A program made the position numbers and the translations under genes. Shown piece after piece: positions 7,412 to 14,386 of a stretch of DNA of 52,775 nucleotides. Location of the stretch: positions 1 through 52,775 of the IMG/VR virus record IMGVR_UViG_3300049733_000520, one strand, 5' to 3'. The stretch's first letter is position 1. The number at the start of each line of letters is the position of its first letter. This DNA is from a virus. The notes below the pieces were generated by a model. It worked only from the letters and a program-made list of their open reading frames with translations. It searched no databases and had not been told where the DNA came from.

Positions 7412-7855
7412 TCAGTAGGCGCGGGGGCGGTAGCTGGTGGCGACGTCGAGGGTGCGGCGCAGGGATTGGTAGGCCGCGTCAGCTTGTTGGAGTACCAACC
7501 AGCGGCTGCGCGGCAGGGCCGCCTCGGCCGGCATGTGGGTGTCGAAGTGGGTGCAGCCGAAGGGCGCGACCGGGTGGATCGTGCAGCGGTCGGAGGCGTC
7601 GAGGAACACGCAGCGGCCGTGGCGGAGCTTGGGCGTGATGGTGCCGACACGGGCGGTCTGGCCCGTGCGGCTGTTGGCGATGAGGGCGCCCGGGCTGGCC
7701 CAGAACCTCGCCAGGACCGTACGCACGGGCTGAGCGAGGTAGGCGGCGATGCGTTCGACGTCGCCGGGGGCGCAGCTGCCGGGTTGGGAGTGACAACAGG
7801 CCACGCAGTCGGGGCAGGCGCAGCTCGGAGTGCGCTCGAAGGGAGGGGCGCTCAT
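7412..7855 (-). CDS. YkgJ-family cysteine-cluster protein
   Basis: 147 aa starting at 7855 (MSAPPFERT). The N-terminus carries the YkgJ pattern: C12, C14, C17, C20-C21 and C28, followed by a helix (DVERIAAYL) and a further cysteine region CVFLDASDRCTIH. YkgJ proteins are thought to bind zinc or an Fe-S cluster; their reaction is not established. The start overlaps the stop of the upstream membrane-protein gene by 4 nt. The ORF extends far upstream in frame but as Arg/Pro-rich shadow. Confidence 0.75.
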   Translation of the reverse strand: MSAPPFERTPSCACPDCVACCHSQPGSCAPGDVERIAAYLAQPVRTVLARFWASPGALIANSRTGQTARVGTITPKLRHGRCVFLDASDRCTIHPVAPFGCTHFDTHMPAEAALPRSRWLVLQQADAAYQSLRRTLDVATSYRPRAY

Positions 7856-8007
7856 AGCTGGCTCCACAGGATCCAGAGGTAGGTGGCGACGAGGAAGCCG
7901 GTGTGGATCGCCGTTGTCGTCTTGAGCGTGTGCAGCTCGCGCGAGAGCCGGCCTAGCTCGCGCTGGACGTCGCGCCACTCCTCGCGGTCGAAGGGCGGGG
8001 CGCTCAT
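7852..8007 (-). CDS. Small membrane protein, coiled coil plus C-terminal helix (51 aa)
   Basis: 51 aa (MSAPPFDREEW...). Residues 7-27 form a charged amphipathic helix and residues 30-49 a hydrophobic segment ending WILWSQL, likely C-tail anchored. The first six residues (MSAPPF) equal those of the next gene, so the translation starts are duplicated. Layout and C-terminal sequence resemble the 70-aa protein at 28234-28446. A lysis-accessory role is possible but unproven. Confidence 0.6.
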   Translation of the reverse strand: MSAPPFDREEWRDVQRELGRLSRELHTLKTTTAIHTGFLVATYLWILWSQL

Positions 8008-8348
8008 GCCCAGCCCCCGCAGCCGCAGCGGGCCTTGCGGCACCGGCCGGCGACGTGGAAGCGGCGCAGGTGGCCACAGGTGCGGCACTCCTGCAGATCG
8101 GCCGTGTCGAAGAGGCCCTGGGCGGCGCGGCGGAGGCCGGGGGTCGCCTCGGCGAGGGTGGCCGCGTCGTCGCGGGCGCCGGCTGCCGCCTCCTGCTGGT
8201 CGCGGGCGATGGAGCCCAGGACACGCAGCAGCGAGTCGGCCAGGGCCTGGACCTCGGGGAGGCCCAGGCTGAAGGTGCAGGAGTCCACGGTCAGGCGGAA
8301 GCGCCCGGGGACGCCCAGGACGCGCTCGATGCGGGGCGGGGTGCTCAT
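8004..8348 (-). CDS. Hypothetical protein with C-terminal zinc knuckles (114 aa)
   Basis: 114 aa. A helical N-terminal domain (residues 25-80) precedes a short cysteine-rich tail (CRTCGHLRRFH then CRKARCGCGG) that should chelate one zinc ion. Start and stop both overlap neighbours by 4 nt. Function unknown. Confidence 0.65.
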   Translation of the reverse strand: MSTPPRIERVLGVPGRFRLTVDSCTFSLGLPEVQALADSLLRVLGSIARDQQEAAAGARDDAATLAEATPGLRRAAQGLFDTADLQECRTCGHLRRFHVAGRCRKARCGCGGWA

Positions 8349-8566
8349 GGCGTGGCCTCGTCGTCTACGACGGTGTAGCCGTGGGCTTCGGCCCAGGCAC
8401 GAGCGTCGGCCAGGGCGGCCTGAGTGAAGCCGTAGGGCCGGATGCCGGTCGTGTGCAGCGGCGCGTGCCCCCTGGTGGTGACCACCTGCGCGCAGGTGCC
8501 GAAGCGCTGGCCGACCTCACAGATACACAGGCGCACCGTTCTCGTCTTGGTCGTCTTGGTCGTCAT
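8345..8566 (-). CDS. Hypothetical protein (73 aa)
   Basis: 73 aa with a GAGGAGCGAACG leader before the ATG. The C-terminal half (residues 45-70, AALADARAWAEAHGYTVVDD) has the helix-strand look of small alpha/beta proteins. Three cysteines near residues 14-25 could bind metal. ATGA overlaps join it to both neighbours. Confidence 0.6.
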   Translation of the reverse strand: MTTKTTKTRTVRLCICEVGQRFGTCAQVVTTRGHAPLHTTGIRPYGFTQAALADARAWAEAHGYTVVDDEATP

Positions 8567-8814
8567 CGTTCGCTCCTCTCGTCGTCAGTGTCGGCCGCAC
8601 GCGGGTTCAGCGCCGCCCAGGCGGCCACATCCTTGTGCCCCTGGGTGTCCCAGTCGGCCGGCCAGCGGAACGTCTCCCAGCTGCAGCGCCGGCCGTCGCG
8701 GTAGCGGAAGCTGCAGGCGAGGTAGTCCTCGCCCTTCCGCCCGTAGTGGAAGAGCACCGTGCGCCGGCTGCACGACGGGCAGCGCGTGTAGTCGCGCGCG
8801 GGGCGGCCGGTCAT
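8563..8814 (-). CDS. Zinc-ribbon protein (83 aa)
   Basis: 83 aa from MTGRPARDYT. CPSC at 12-15 and a later Cys pair (CSF and RRCSW) fit a rubredoxin-like or topoisomerase-type zinc ribbon. The ATG at 8814 overlaps the upstream stop (ATGA). The acidic C-terminus ends DDERSER. Function unknown. Confidence 0.65.
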   Translation of the reverse strand: MTGRPARDYTRCPSCSRRTVLFHYGRKGEDYLACSFRYRDGRRCSWETFRWPADWDTQGHKDVAAWAALNPRAADTDDERSER

Positions 8815-9236
8815 GGCTGCTCCTTCCGTACGATGCGGTAGCCGGCCTTGTGGGCCGCCCGCGCGAAGTCGCCCGCGCAGCGATGCGTGCAGAAGTGCGT
8901 CGAGCGTACGTGGTAGGTGCCCTCGAAGACGCGCCGCACCAGCTTGGTCCGGCTCGTCGTGCGGTCGTAGATCGATTCGACCGACGGCACCAGCGGCTTG
9001 TTGCAGAACGCGCAGCGGGGCCGCTCTGCGATGGGCGGCAGCCCCTCGATGGGCGGCCGCCGGTTGTGCGGGTCGGTGATGCGGCGCAGCTCGCTGCGCG
9101 GCAGCAGGACCTTGCGGTCGGGATCCCCATCGAGCTGGATCTCGGCTTGGTCCCGCCACAGGTCACACACGCGGCCGATGCTGCCGTCGGCCGTCTTGAC
9201 CCAGTGTCCGTAGCTCAGGGGCTTCGGTTGGCTCAT
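8811..9236 (-). CDS. Zinc-binding protein, N-terminal SH3-like segment (141 aa)
   Basis: 141 aa. Residues 8-50 (GHWVKTADGSIGRVCDLW...) read like a small beta barrel of the KOW/SH3 kind; residues 75-125 hold CAFC and a later C..HRC pair that together could bind zinc. First gene after a structured intergenic element (9237-9355). Role unknown. Confidence 0.65.
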   Translation of the reverse strand: MSQPKPLSYGHWVKTADGSIGRVCDLWRDQAEIQLDGDPDRKVLLPRSELRRITDPHNRRPPIEGLPPIAERPRCAFCNKPLVPSVESIYDRTTSRTKLVRRVFEGTYHVRSTHFCTHRCAGDFARAAHKAGYRIVRKEQP

Positions 9237-9355
9237 GGTCTGCTCCGTTCGTGGTCGTGGTCGTCGTGGGTCGTCGGTCGTTGGAGTCGCAAGCGCTCCA
9301 CAGCCGGCCCGCCCTGGGGCTCCAGGCGCGGGCCGGGTCGTGCAACGCTCCGGCC
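9237..9355 (-). promoter_or_regulatory. Structured intergenic leader, family copy 1
   Basis: Minus-strand order from the upstream stop: GAGCGTTGC (9350-9342), CGACCCGGC, a GC stem (GGCCCGC / GCGGGCC), GGAGCGCT (from 9299) closing with CTCC, then GACGAC-rich leader and the ATG at 9236. Two other copies are at 10201 and 10638. Confidence 0.6.
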
Positions 9356-9553
9356 CTACCGCCGTCGGCCGCGCAGGCGCCTCGCCAGGGCGGCGCGCTC
9401 GCGGGTGTCATGGTAGGCCTGCTCCTGGCACTCCGATCGCCCACACGTCACGCTGTAGCCCTTGGGGCGCGGTCTGAGGCAGTAGCGGCACAGGCCGTTC
9501 ACTTGGTGGCAGACGTCGGTCGAGGTCGGCCGGGTGTAGCCCCAGTCGTTCAC
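9356..9553 (-). CDS. Zinc-finger protein (65 aa), GTG start
   Basis: 65 aa beginning at GTG (9553), overlapping the upstream TGA as GTGA. Cysteines in CHQVNGLCRYC and VTCGRSEC form a probable C4 zinc site, followed by a basic C-terminus ending RRLRGRRR that could bind nucleic acid. The longer ATG frame upstream is shadow sequence of the neighbouring gene. Confidence 0.6.
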   Translation of the reverse strand: MNDWGYTRPTSTDVCHQVNGLCRYCLRPRPKGYSVTCGRSECQEQAYHDTRERAALARRLRGRRR

Positions 9554-10200
9554 GACTGCACCTCGGCCTCGGTCGCCTCGGGCTCGCCCGCCGGCAGCTC
9601 CAGGCGCGCGGCCGGCTTGGGCTGCGCCTCCTGCTGCCACTGCCAGATCCGCGTGTGGACCGCGTTGACCCCTGACCCGATGTCGTACCAATCCCACCGC
9701 GCCGAGTCGTACCTGCGCTCGCCCGGTTTGCGCTCGACCGCGATCCCGTCACAGTGGAGCGCCTCGGCCACCCGTCCGCAGTACTCCGCGAAGCTCCGGC
9801 AGTACCCGCGTTGGTTCTCGATGCGCGCCAGGGCCTTGTCGAGCGCCTCCAGCGTCCGCACCATGCGGCGCGCGGCCGCCAGGCCGATCGACGGCGTGTA
9901 GTCCTCGTACAGCGTGTGCCAGCCGTACACCGGGCCGCTCTCGCCGGCCTCGCTGCCGCGCAGCTGGCTGCGCTCGTCGCCCTGGCAGCTGACGCGGAGG
10001 CCGCTGAAGAGCGGGCCGTCCCCGTAGTGGTCGTCAATCCCGTAGGGCAGGTAGCCGTGCTGGTTCTCCTGGTCGAAGCGCTGGGTGGTGACTCTGCCCT
10101 TCAAGTGGAAGTAGCCGTACTCGCGGCTCTCGGTGATCACGAGGTAGCGCGGCTCGCGCGCCTCGTCGCTGCTGCTGATCCCTGGTCGTCGTCTCGCCAT
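9550..10200 (-). CDS. Hypothetical protein (216 aa)
   Basis: 216 aa starting MARRRPGISS, with GGAGGACGACC before the ATG at 10200. Composition is balanced, rich in Tyr and Trp in the first half (YGYFHLKGRV, GYLPYGIDD, WHTLYEDYT), with an acidic end. No family recognised. A 40-residue extension upstream is low-complexity and covers the structured leader, so I exclude it. Confidence 0.65.
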   Translation of the reverse strand: MARRRPGISSSDEAREPRYLVITESREYGYFHLKGRVTTQRFDQENQHGYLPYGIDDHYGDGPLFSGLRVSCQGDERSQLRGSEAGESGPVYGWHTLYEDYTPSIGLAAARRMVRTLEALDKALARIENQRGYCRSFAEYCGRVAEALHCDGIAVERKPGERRYDSARWDWYDIGSGVNAVHTRIWQWQQEAQPKPAARLELPAGEPEATEAEVQS

Positions 10201-10329
10201 GGTCGTCCTCCCTGGTCGTGGTGGTGGTGGTCGTCGTCGTTCGTGGTCGTCGTCGCCTGGAGCTGGAAAGCGCTCCGCGAGAGGCACCGGCCGTGGTCGA
10301 GGCCGGCGCCCTCCGCGCAATGCTCGCCC
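10201..10329 (-). promoter_or_regulatory. Structured intergenic leader, family copy 2
   Basis: Same order as the copy at 9237: GAGCATTGC (10325-10317), GCGC, a long GC stem with sequence different from copy 1, GGAGCGCT (from 10276) closing with GCTCC, then GACGAC-rich leader to the ATG at 10200. Confidence 0.6.
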
Positions 10330-10536
10330 CTACTGCCGGCGCGGCTCGCCGGCCGCCTGGATCGTGTCCCGGTCTGGGATGCGGGCCCTGGCGCCGTCGA
10401 CGCCGGCCCGGGCGCGCCCGATGTACTGCACCGCGAGGTGCGTGTGCGTGTGCTCGTCCACCTTCAGCAGCTGCCGGGCGGCCGCCTGGAGCTGGCGCGC
10501 CGCGTCGTGCAGCACCTTGACGTCGGCGGCCGTCAC
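10330..10536 (-). CDS. Small helical protein (68 aa), GTG start
   Basis: 68 aa from a GTG at 10536 that overlaps the TGA of the preceding 34-aa ORF (GTGA). Residues 5-30 form an Ala/Gln/Leu-rich amphipathic helix, then HTHTHL and an Arg/Asp-rich tail. No motif recognised. Confidence 0.5.
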   Translation of the reverse strand: MTAADVKVLHDAARQLQAAARQLLKVDEHTHTHLAVQYIGRARAGVDGARARIPDRDTIQAAGEPRRQ

Positions 10537-10637
10537 AGGGCACCGCCGTAGAGCTGCTGGAGCACACGCAGCGCGCCGGCCAGGGCCACCGCGCCCAGGG
10601 CCAGCGTGAGCCAGTCGATCAAGTGTCGGGTCGTCAT
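10533..10637 (-). CDS. Tiny single-pass membrane protein (34 aa)
   Basis: 34 aa: MTTRHLIDWL, then a hydrophobic stretch TLALGAVALAGAL and a short tail ending LYGGAL. GAGAGGACGACGACCCC precedes the ATG, and the stop overlaps the next start (GTGA). A real gene is supported by coupling and by following the third copy of the structured leader. Possibly a holin-like or membrane-regulatory peptide; function unknown. Confidence 0.5.
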   Translation of the reverse strand: MTTRHLIDWLTLALGAVALAGALRVLQQLYGGAL

Positions 10638-10730
10638 GGGGTCGTCGTCCTCTCGGTTCCAGGGAGCCTGAGCGCTCCGCCGCCGGCAGGGACGGCCGCC
10701 GCCCCTGCCGGGTCGCGCAATGCTCAGAGT
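10638..10730 (-). promoter_or_regulatory. Structured intergenic leader, family copy 3
   Basis: GAGCATTGC (10725-10717), GCGACCC, stem GGCAGGG / TCCCTGCC, GGAGCGCT (from 10678) closing with GGCTCC, then leader and the ATG at 10637. It occupies the whole gap from the upstream TAG stop. Confidence 0.6.
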
Positions 10731-11474
10731 CTAGAACGGGTCCGCGACCGCGATCGACGCCAGGGCCACCGCCGCCGGCCGGCGCCGCGCGGCCGCCACC
10801 GGCACCGCCACCGGGACGGGCACCGGCAGCCCGGCGCTGGGCGCCTGCGGGGCCGGCTTCGGCGTGCGGGGGACCTTGGACCCGCCCGACCCGCCGCTCG
10901 TCGTTCCTGGGGCCGCCTGCGCGGCCGGCGGGGCCTCCTGGGCCGGAGCGCTCGCCTGCGTCGCCTCGACATCCTTGGCCGCGTCGCGCCGGGCGGCCGC
11001 CAGGGCCCGGAGCAGTCGCTGCGTCTCGGCCAGCCGGCGCAGCGCGCCGTCACTGATGCCGGCGGCCGCCACCGCGTGGTTGACCGCGTCGGCGCCCGCG
11101 TCCAGGGCCTCATCCGGCAGCGTGAACGTGACGTCACTGGCGAGCACATACCGGAGCGCCCGGGTGCCGTAGGCCGTCCAGCCCTCGGACGGGTCGCGCG
11201 GCGCGAAGTGGGGCGTGATGGGGCGGCCGAGGCCGCCGGCCGGCTTCGGGGCCTGGACGGGCGCCGAGGCCTGGACGGCCACCGGGGCGGCCTGGACGGG
11301 CGCAGGCGCGGCGATCGGCGCGGGGGTCGGCTGCAGGGCCGGGCAGTCGGCCGCGTCCGCGTGGCGGGGCTTCTGGCCCTGCTGCCACTCGATCATGGTG
11401 CCGGCGGGGAACGCCCGGCGGCACGCCGAGCAGTAGCCTGGGAACCGGGCGGGAAGGGTGCGGGTCGTCGTCAT
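10731..11474 (-). CDS. Protein with N-terminal zinc finger and Pro/Ala-rich linkers (247 aa)
   Basis: 247 aa. Residues 9-45 (FPGYCSACRRAF, then H and DC) make a compact zinc-binding unit of the kind seen at the N-terminus of several actinophage-like proteins. A Pro/Ala/Val linker (50-80), a mixed globular part (80-165) and a second low-complexity tail follow. It may act as a DNA-binding protein; no enzyme motif is visible. GAGGAGACGACGACA precedes the ATG. Confidence 0.6.
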   Translation of the reverse strand: MTTTRTLPARFPGYCSACRRAFPAGTMIEWQQGQKPRHADAADCPALQPTPAPIAAPAPVQAAPVAVQASAPVQAPKPAGGLGRPITPHFAPRDPSEGWTAYGTRALRYVLASDVTFTLPDEALDAGADAVNHAVAAAGISDGALRRLAETQRLLRALAAARRDAAKDVEATQASAPAQEAPPAAQAAPGTTSGGSGGSKVPRTPKPAPQAPSAGLPVPVPVAVPVAAARRRPAAVALASIAVADPF

Positions 11475-11591
11475 TGTCGTCGTCTCCTCGCGTTTCGTAC
11501 GCCGGTGGTCGGCCGGCGCCTCGTCAGGCCTGTCGATTCAGGCGACGCGCGGCGAGCCAGGGGCGGGGGTGCCCCTGACCCGCCTGGGGCC

Positions 11592-12614
11592 TCAGGCGGC
11601 CACCAGCTGGCGCGCCAGGGTGAACGCCTGCGCCTTCAGCGTCGCGTTCCCGCCGAAGATCGCGCTCTCGTTCGCCCGGTCGCGCCCGGCCGCCGACTTG
11701 GCTTCCCCCGGCCGGACGTGGTCGAAGTACTCGACCACGGCGTTATAGGCCGCCCAGGCCGAGGCCTCGCCCGCGCGGACGTTCACCAGCTGATTCGCCA
11801 TGTCGGCGCCCTTGCCGGCAAAGGTGAGCTGCGCGACCGCGTCCCGGCGCGCCAGGATGACCGGGGCGATCGGCTTGCCGGCGGCCTCGGTGTTCGGGAT
11901 GGCGGCCTCGATGTACGCCGCCAGCTGCTTGGCGTTCATGGGGTGCTGCGCGAGCCGCGCGAAGGTGTCGCCGGTGGCCTTGAGCGCCTGGGTGAGCTTG
12001 GCCAGGATGGCGGCCGCGTCATCGAGCCGCTGGGAGGCCGAGGCCGTGTGCCGGATGGTGAACCACGCCTTGCCCTGGGCGGCGCCCACGGCCATGCCGA
12101 GGGTGTTCTGACAGACCACCCGGATCAACGTGCCCAACCCGATGATCCCGGTTGAGCCGTCGTGCGACCAGTGCAGGAGAAAGTAGCCGTTGACGTCGTC
12201 GCCGTCCACTGGCGTGATGCGCCCGACGCCGGCCGGCATCCGCAGCAGCATCCAGCACCGTTCCCCGTGGCCCAGGGCGCCCATCGCCGCCGGCCGGCAG
12301 CCCATGCCGAGCAGGGGGTCGAGGATGGCGCAGGCCTCGGCGTTCTGGACGGGGGTGTAGGTGCTGCCGACGACGCCGAGCTGCACCTGCCGGCCGCCCT
12401 CCTGGCGCACGGTGGCGCGGTGGTCGCGCACCTTGGTGCCGTCGGCGAAGTAGAGATCCACCAGCTGGACGAGGTAATCGAGGTTCCCCATCCGCAGGGC
12501 GTCGGCGACGGTCGAGACGTCGACGGTGATGCGGGTGCCGAGCTTGTGCCAGGGGGTCTGGCCCTGATACGCCATGGCGACCTGTCCGTTGATGACTGCG
12601 AGGTTGTGTGCCAT
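11592..12614 (-). CDS. DUF932 family protein
   Basis: 340 aa beginning MAHNLAVINGQVAMAYQGQTPWHKLG, the typical opening of DUF932 phage/plasmid proteins (TIGR03299). The middle (LGVVGSTYTPVQN, GRITPVDGDDVNGYFLLHWSHDGS, RVVCQNTL) also matches that family. Function is unknown; members are common in plasmids and phages and often sit near early genes. It is the first gene of the left minus block, with ACAGGAG before the ATG. Confidence 0.85.
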   Translation of the reverse strand: MAHNLAVINGQVAMAYQGQTPWHKLGTRITVDVSTVADALRMGNLDYLVQLVDLYFADGTKVRDHRATVRQEGGRQVQLGVVGSTYTPVQNAEACAILDPLLGMGCRPAAMGALGHGERCWMLLRMPAGVGRITPVDGDDVNGYFLLHWSHDGSTGIIGLGTLIRVVCQNTLGMAVGAAQGKAWFTIRHTASASQRLDDAAAILAKLTQALKATGDTFARLAQHPMNAKQLAAYIEAAIPNTEAAGKPIAPVILARRDAVAQLTFAGKGADMANQLVNVRAGEASAWAAYNAVVEYFDHVRPGEAKSAAGRDRANESAIFGGNATLKAQAFTLARQLVAA

Positions 12615-12750
12615 TGGTCTGCTCCTGTCGTCTGTCGTTCTGTCGGTTGCGTCTGGTGGCGCCGGGTCAGGGCGCCAGTGGGTGTCGTGTCGTCGAATTG
12701 AGAGTTTTTGGCTGCCGCCTCTGCCATACCCGTGCCAAAGTGAATGAGAC

Positions 12751-12770
12751 GCTATCAGGCGCTATCAGAC
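12751..12770. repeat. Tandem 10-bp repeat GCTATCAGRC x2
   Basis: Two adjacent copies lie between the DUF932 start and the TGACA inverted repeat, a layout typical of regulator sites. Confidence 0.55.
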
Positions 12771-13203
12771 GCCATGAACACGGTGACAGGTTGTCAGCGT
12801 GTCAAAACTACCGTGTAAGGCAGAGAAAAGTGTCCGTTTGCGCGACAGGCGGCGACTTCCCAGGCGGCCGCCGGCCTCGGACTCTGGTTAACATAACCGA
12901 GCTTATGCGACTCCAGGCCGCTAAGTCCTTTAGAATCAGTAGTTAGCGAGCCGAGCCCAGGCGAAAGTAGAGGCGAAGCGCGCCGGCAGCCCGGGGCGCC
13001 GGCCGTCCAGGCCTCCCGGCCGCCGGCAGCCTGGGGCGCGCTCGACGCCTGGGGGCCCGGGCGGGGCGGCGCGCCTGGGGCCTGGGGCGCGGCGCCTGGG
13101 GCGGCAGGGCGGCGCATTGTCCGCGAGGCCGGCGGCCGGCAGAGTGTCTTCGCCTGCGCCCGATCTCACCGATCTTCAAATTTTTTCGACCTTGAATTTT
13201 TCG

Positions 13204-13219
13204 CTAGCGGGGTCTAGAC
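13204..13219 (+). promoter_or_regulatory. GGGG-TCTAGAC element, copy 1
   Basis: CTAGCGGGGTCTAGAC ends 35 nt before the ATG at 13254. A TTGAAT (13192-13197) and TAGACA (13215-13220) 17 nt apart could also be a sigma70 promoter. Confidence 0.45.
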
Positions 13220-13253
13220 AGACGCCCACGCCCTCCCCCACCCTGGCGCGGTC

Positions 13254-13976
13254 ATGCTCGACCCCTCGCGCCAGCGCGGCGCGCTCGCCGAACTGCTCGT
13301 CGCCTACCGCTTTCTCGAATCCGGCCGCCTCGTCAGCTGGCCGCTCACGCCCTGCGCCTACGATCTGGTCGTCGATACCGGCGACCGCCTCGTGCGCGTC
13401 CAGGTCAAGCAGGCACACGAGCACCAAGGCGCCGATCGCCACTTCGGGCACTGGATCGCGCGGCTCACCAAGCGGCGCACCGGCGGGCGCGATCGGGCGC
13501 TGGCGGCCGCCGATGTCGACTACATCGCCGTCGTCTGCCGGCCGGAGGAGGTCTACGTCATTCCGGCGCCGGTCTGCACCTCGCAACAGGACGCACGCTG
13601 GATCAAGGCACGGCTGGTCATCGGGCCTGAGAGCCACTATCGCGTGTTCCTGAATCTCTTCTCGCTTGGCAACGGCAGCAGTGGCGAAGTCGCCGCGTCG
13701 CCGATCGCGCCCCTGCGCAAAGCCGGGCGCTGGGCGGCCGGACCACGTCGCGAGCGGGGGCAGCGCAAGCCGTATCGACGCCTCACCGAGGACCAGATTG
13801 CGCAAATTGTCCAGATGCCGGTGCGGTGGTACCGCCGACAACCGCCCGAGGGCCTGATCCCGCTGGAGGATCTGGCCCGGCAGTTCGACGTCTGCCCGGC
13901 GACCTTGCGCAATCTCGTCCTGCGCCGGTCTCGCCTCGACCTCCTGGCCAGGGACGCGAGCCCCGAATCGCCTTAG
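13254..13976 (+). CDS. PD-(D/E)XK endonuclease with C-terminal HTH
   Basis: 240 aa. E13 (GALAEL), D37 (YDLVVD) and Q50-V-K52 (VRVQVKQ) give the E...D...QxK layout of the PDDEXK_5 / archaeal-resolvase-like endonuclease family. Residues about 200-230 (PLEDLARQFDVCPATLRNLV) form a helix-turn-helix. First gene of the late-strand block and five genes before the terminases, so it may act in packaging-site recognition or be a homing-type nuclease; both are inference. The next element overlaps its stop codon. Confidence 0.7.
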   Translation: MLDPSRQRGALAELLVAYRFLESGRLVSWPLTPCAYDLVVDTGDRLVRVQVKQAHEHQGADRHFGHWIARLTKRRTGGRDRALAAADVDYIAVVCRPEEVYVIPAPVCTSQQDARWIKARLVIGPESHYRVFLNLFSLGNGSSGEVAASPIAPLRKAGRWAAGPRRERGQRKPYRRLTEDQIAQIVQMPVRWYRRQPPEGLIPLEDLARQFDVCPATLRNLVLRRSRLDLLARDASPESP

Positions 13977-13989
13977 GGGGATCTAGACA
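13971..13989 (+). promoter_or_regulatory. GGGGGATCTAGAC element, copy 2
   Basis: CTTAGGGGGATCTAGAC (13972-13988) overlaps the TAG stop of the nuclease gene and ends 33 nt before the ATG at 14021. Confidence 0.5.
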
Positions 13990-14002
13990 ACCTGCTACCG
14001 CC

Positions 14003-14386
14003 ATGCTTCGCTCAGCAGCGATGCGTCTGGCCAATCGCCTCGCTGGCGCGCTGCTCTTCCGCCGCCTCGCGCGCTCGCTCGACCGCCTCGCCGAGGCGAT
14101 CGAGGGGCAGCAGACGCTCCTCCTGCGTCTCGTAGACCATCTCGCACCCAACCCCGCCCCGCCCGAGCGCGACGTGCTGCGCGCCGACACCGGCCTCAGC
14201 TATCTCGACGACGAAGAAGCGGGCCAGGCGCTCGCCTTCATCGAGCGCACGCGCGCCGCCACCGGCCACACGCCCGACGACGAGGAGGTCATCATCCACC
14301 TCGCCGACGAGAAAACGCAGAACCTGGCCGAACGGCTCTCGGTGCGCGAGGCCGAACTGGCGCGCCTGGCGGAGTCGCGCCTGTGA
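14003..14386 (+). CDS. Hypothetical helical protein (127 or 121 aa)
   Basis: Reads MLRSAAMRLANRLAG. The second Met (14021) is an attractive start because the upstream GGGGGATCTAGAC element then stands 33 nt away, as at other copies. Residues 20-45 form a basic amphipathic helix; the C-terminal part (YLDDEEAGQALAFIERT) is acidic and helical. GTGA overlap with the next gene. No family recognised. Confidence 0.6.
   Translation: MLRSAAMRLANRLAGALLFRRLARSLDRLAEAIEGQQTLLLRLVDHLAPNPAPPERDVLRADTGLSYLDDEEAGQALAFIERTRAATGHTPDDEEVIIHLADEKTQNLAERLSVREAELARLAESRL

Larger units (their letters stand above)
12615..13253. other. Divergent control region between early and late blocks
   Basis: 639 bp with no convincing gene. 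It holds a 10-bp tandem repeat (12751-12770), inverted repeat TGACAGGTTGTCA, a minus-strand TTGACA at 12805-12800 lacking a clear -10, inverted repeat GGTTAACATAACC near 12887, a very GC-rich low-complexity stretch with GCCTGGGG repeats (about 12980-13110), AT-rich runs at 13177-13202, and a late-element copy at 13204-13219. Confidence 0.5.

Noticed and set aside
12608-12946. 112-residue plus frame in the divergent gap
   Set aside because: Arg/Cys/Ser-rich translation, no ribosome site, and it covers DUF932 leader and repeat DNA; likely non-coding.
12936-13179. 77-78-residue minus frames in the divergent gap
   Set aside because: Translation is Pro/Arg/Gly low-complexity mirroring the GCCTGGGG repeats; no credible start context.
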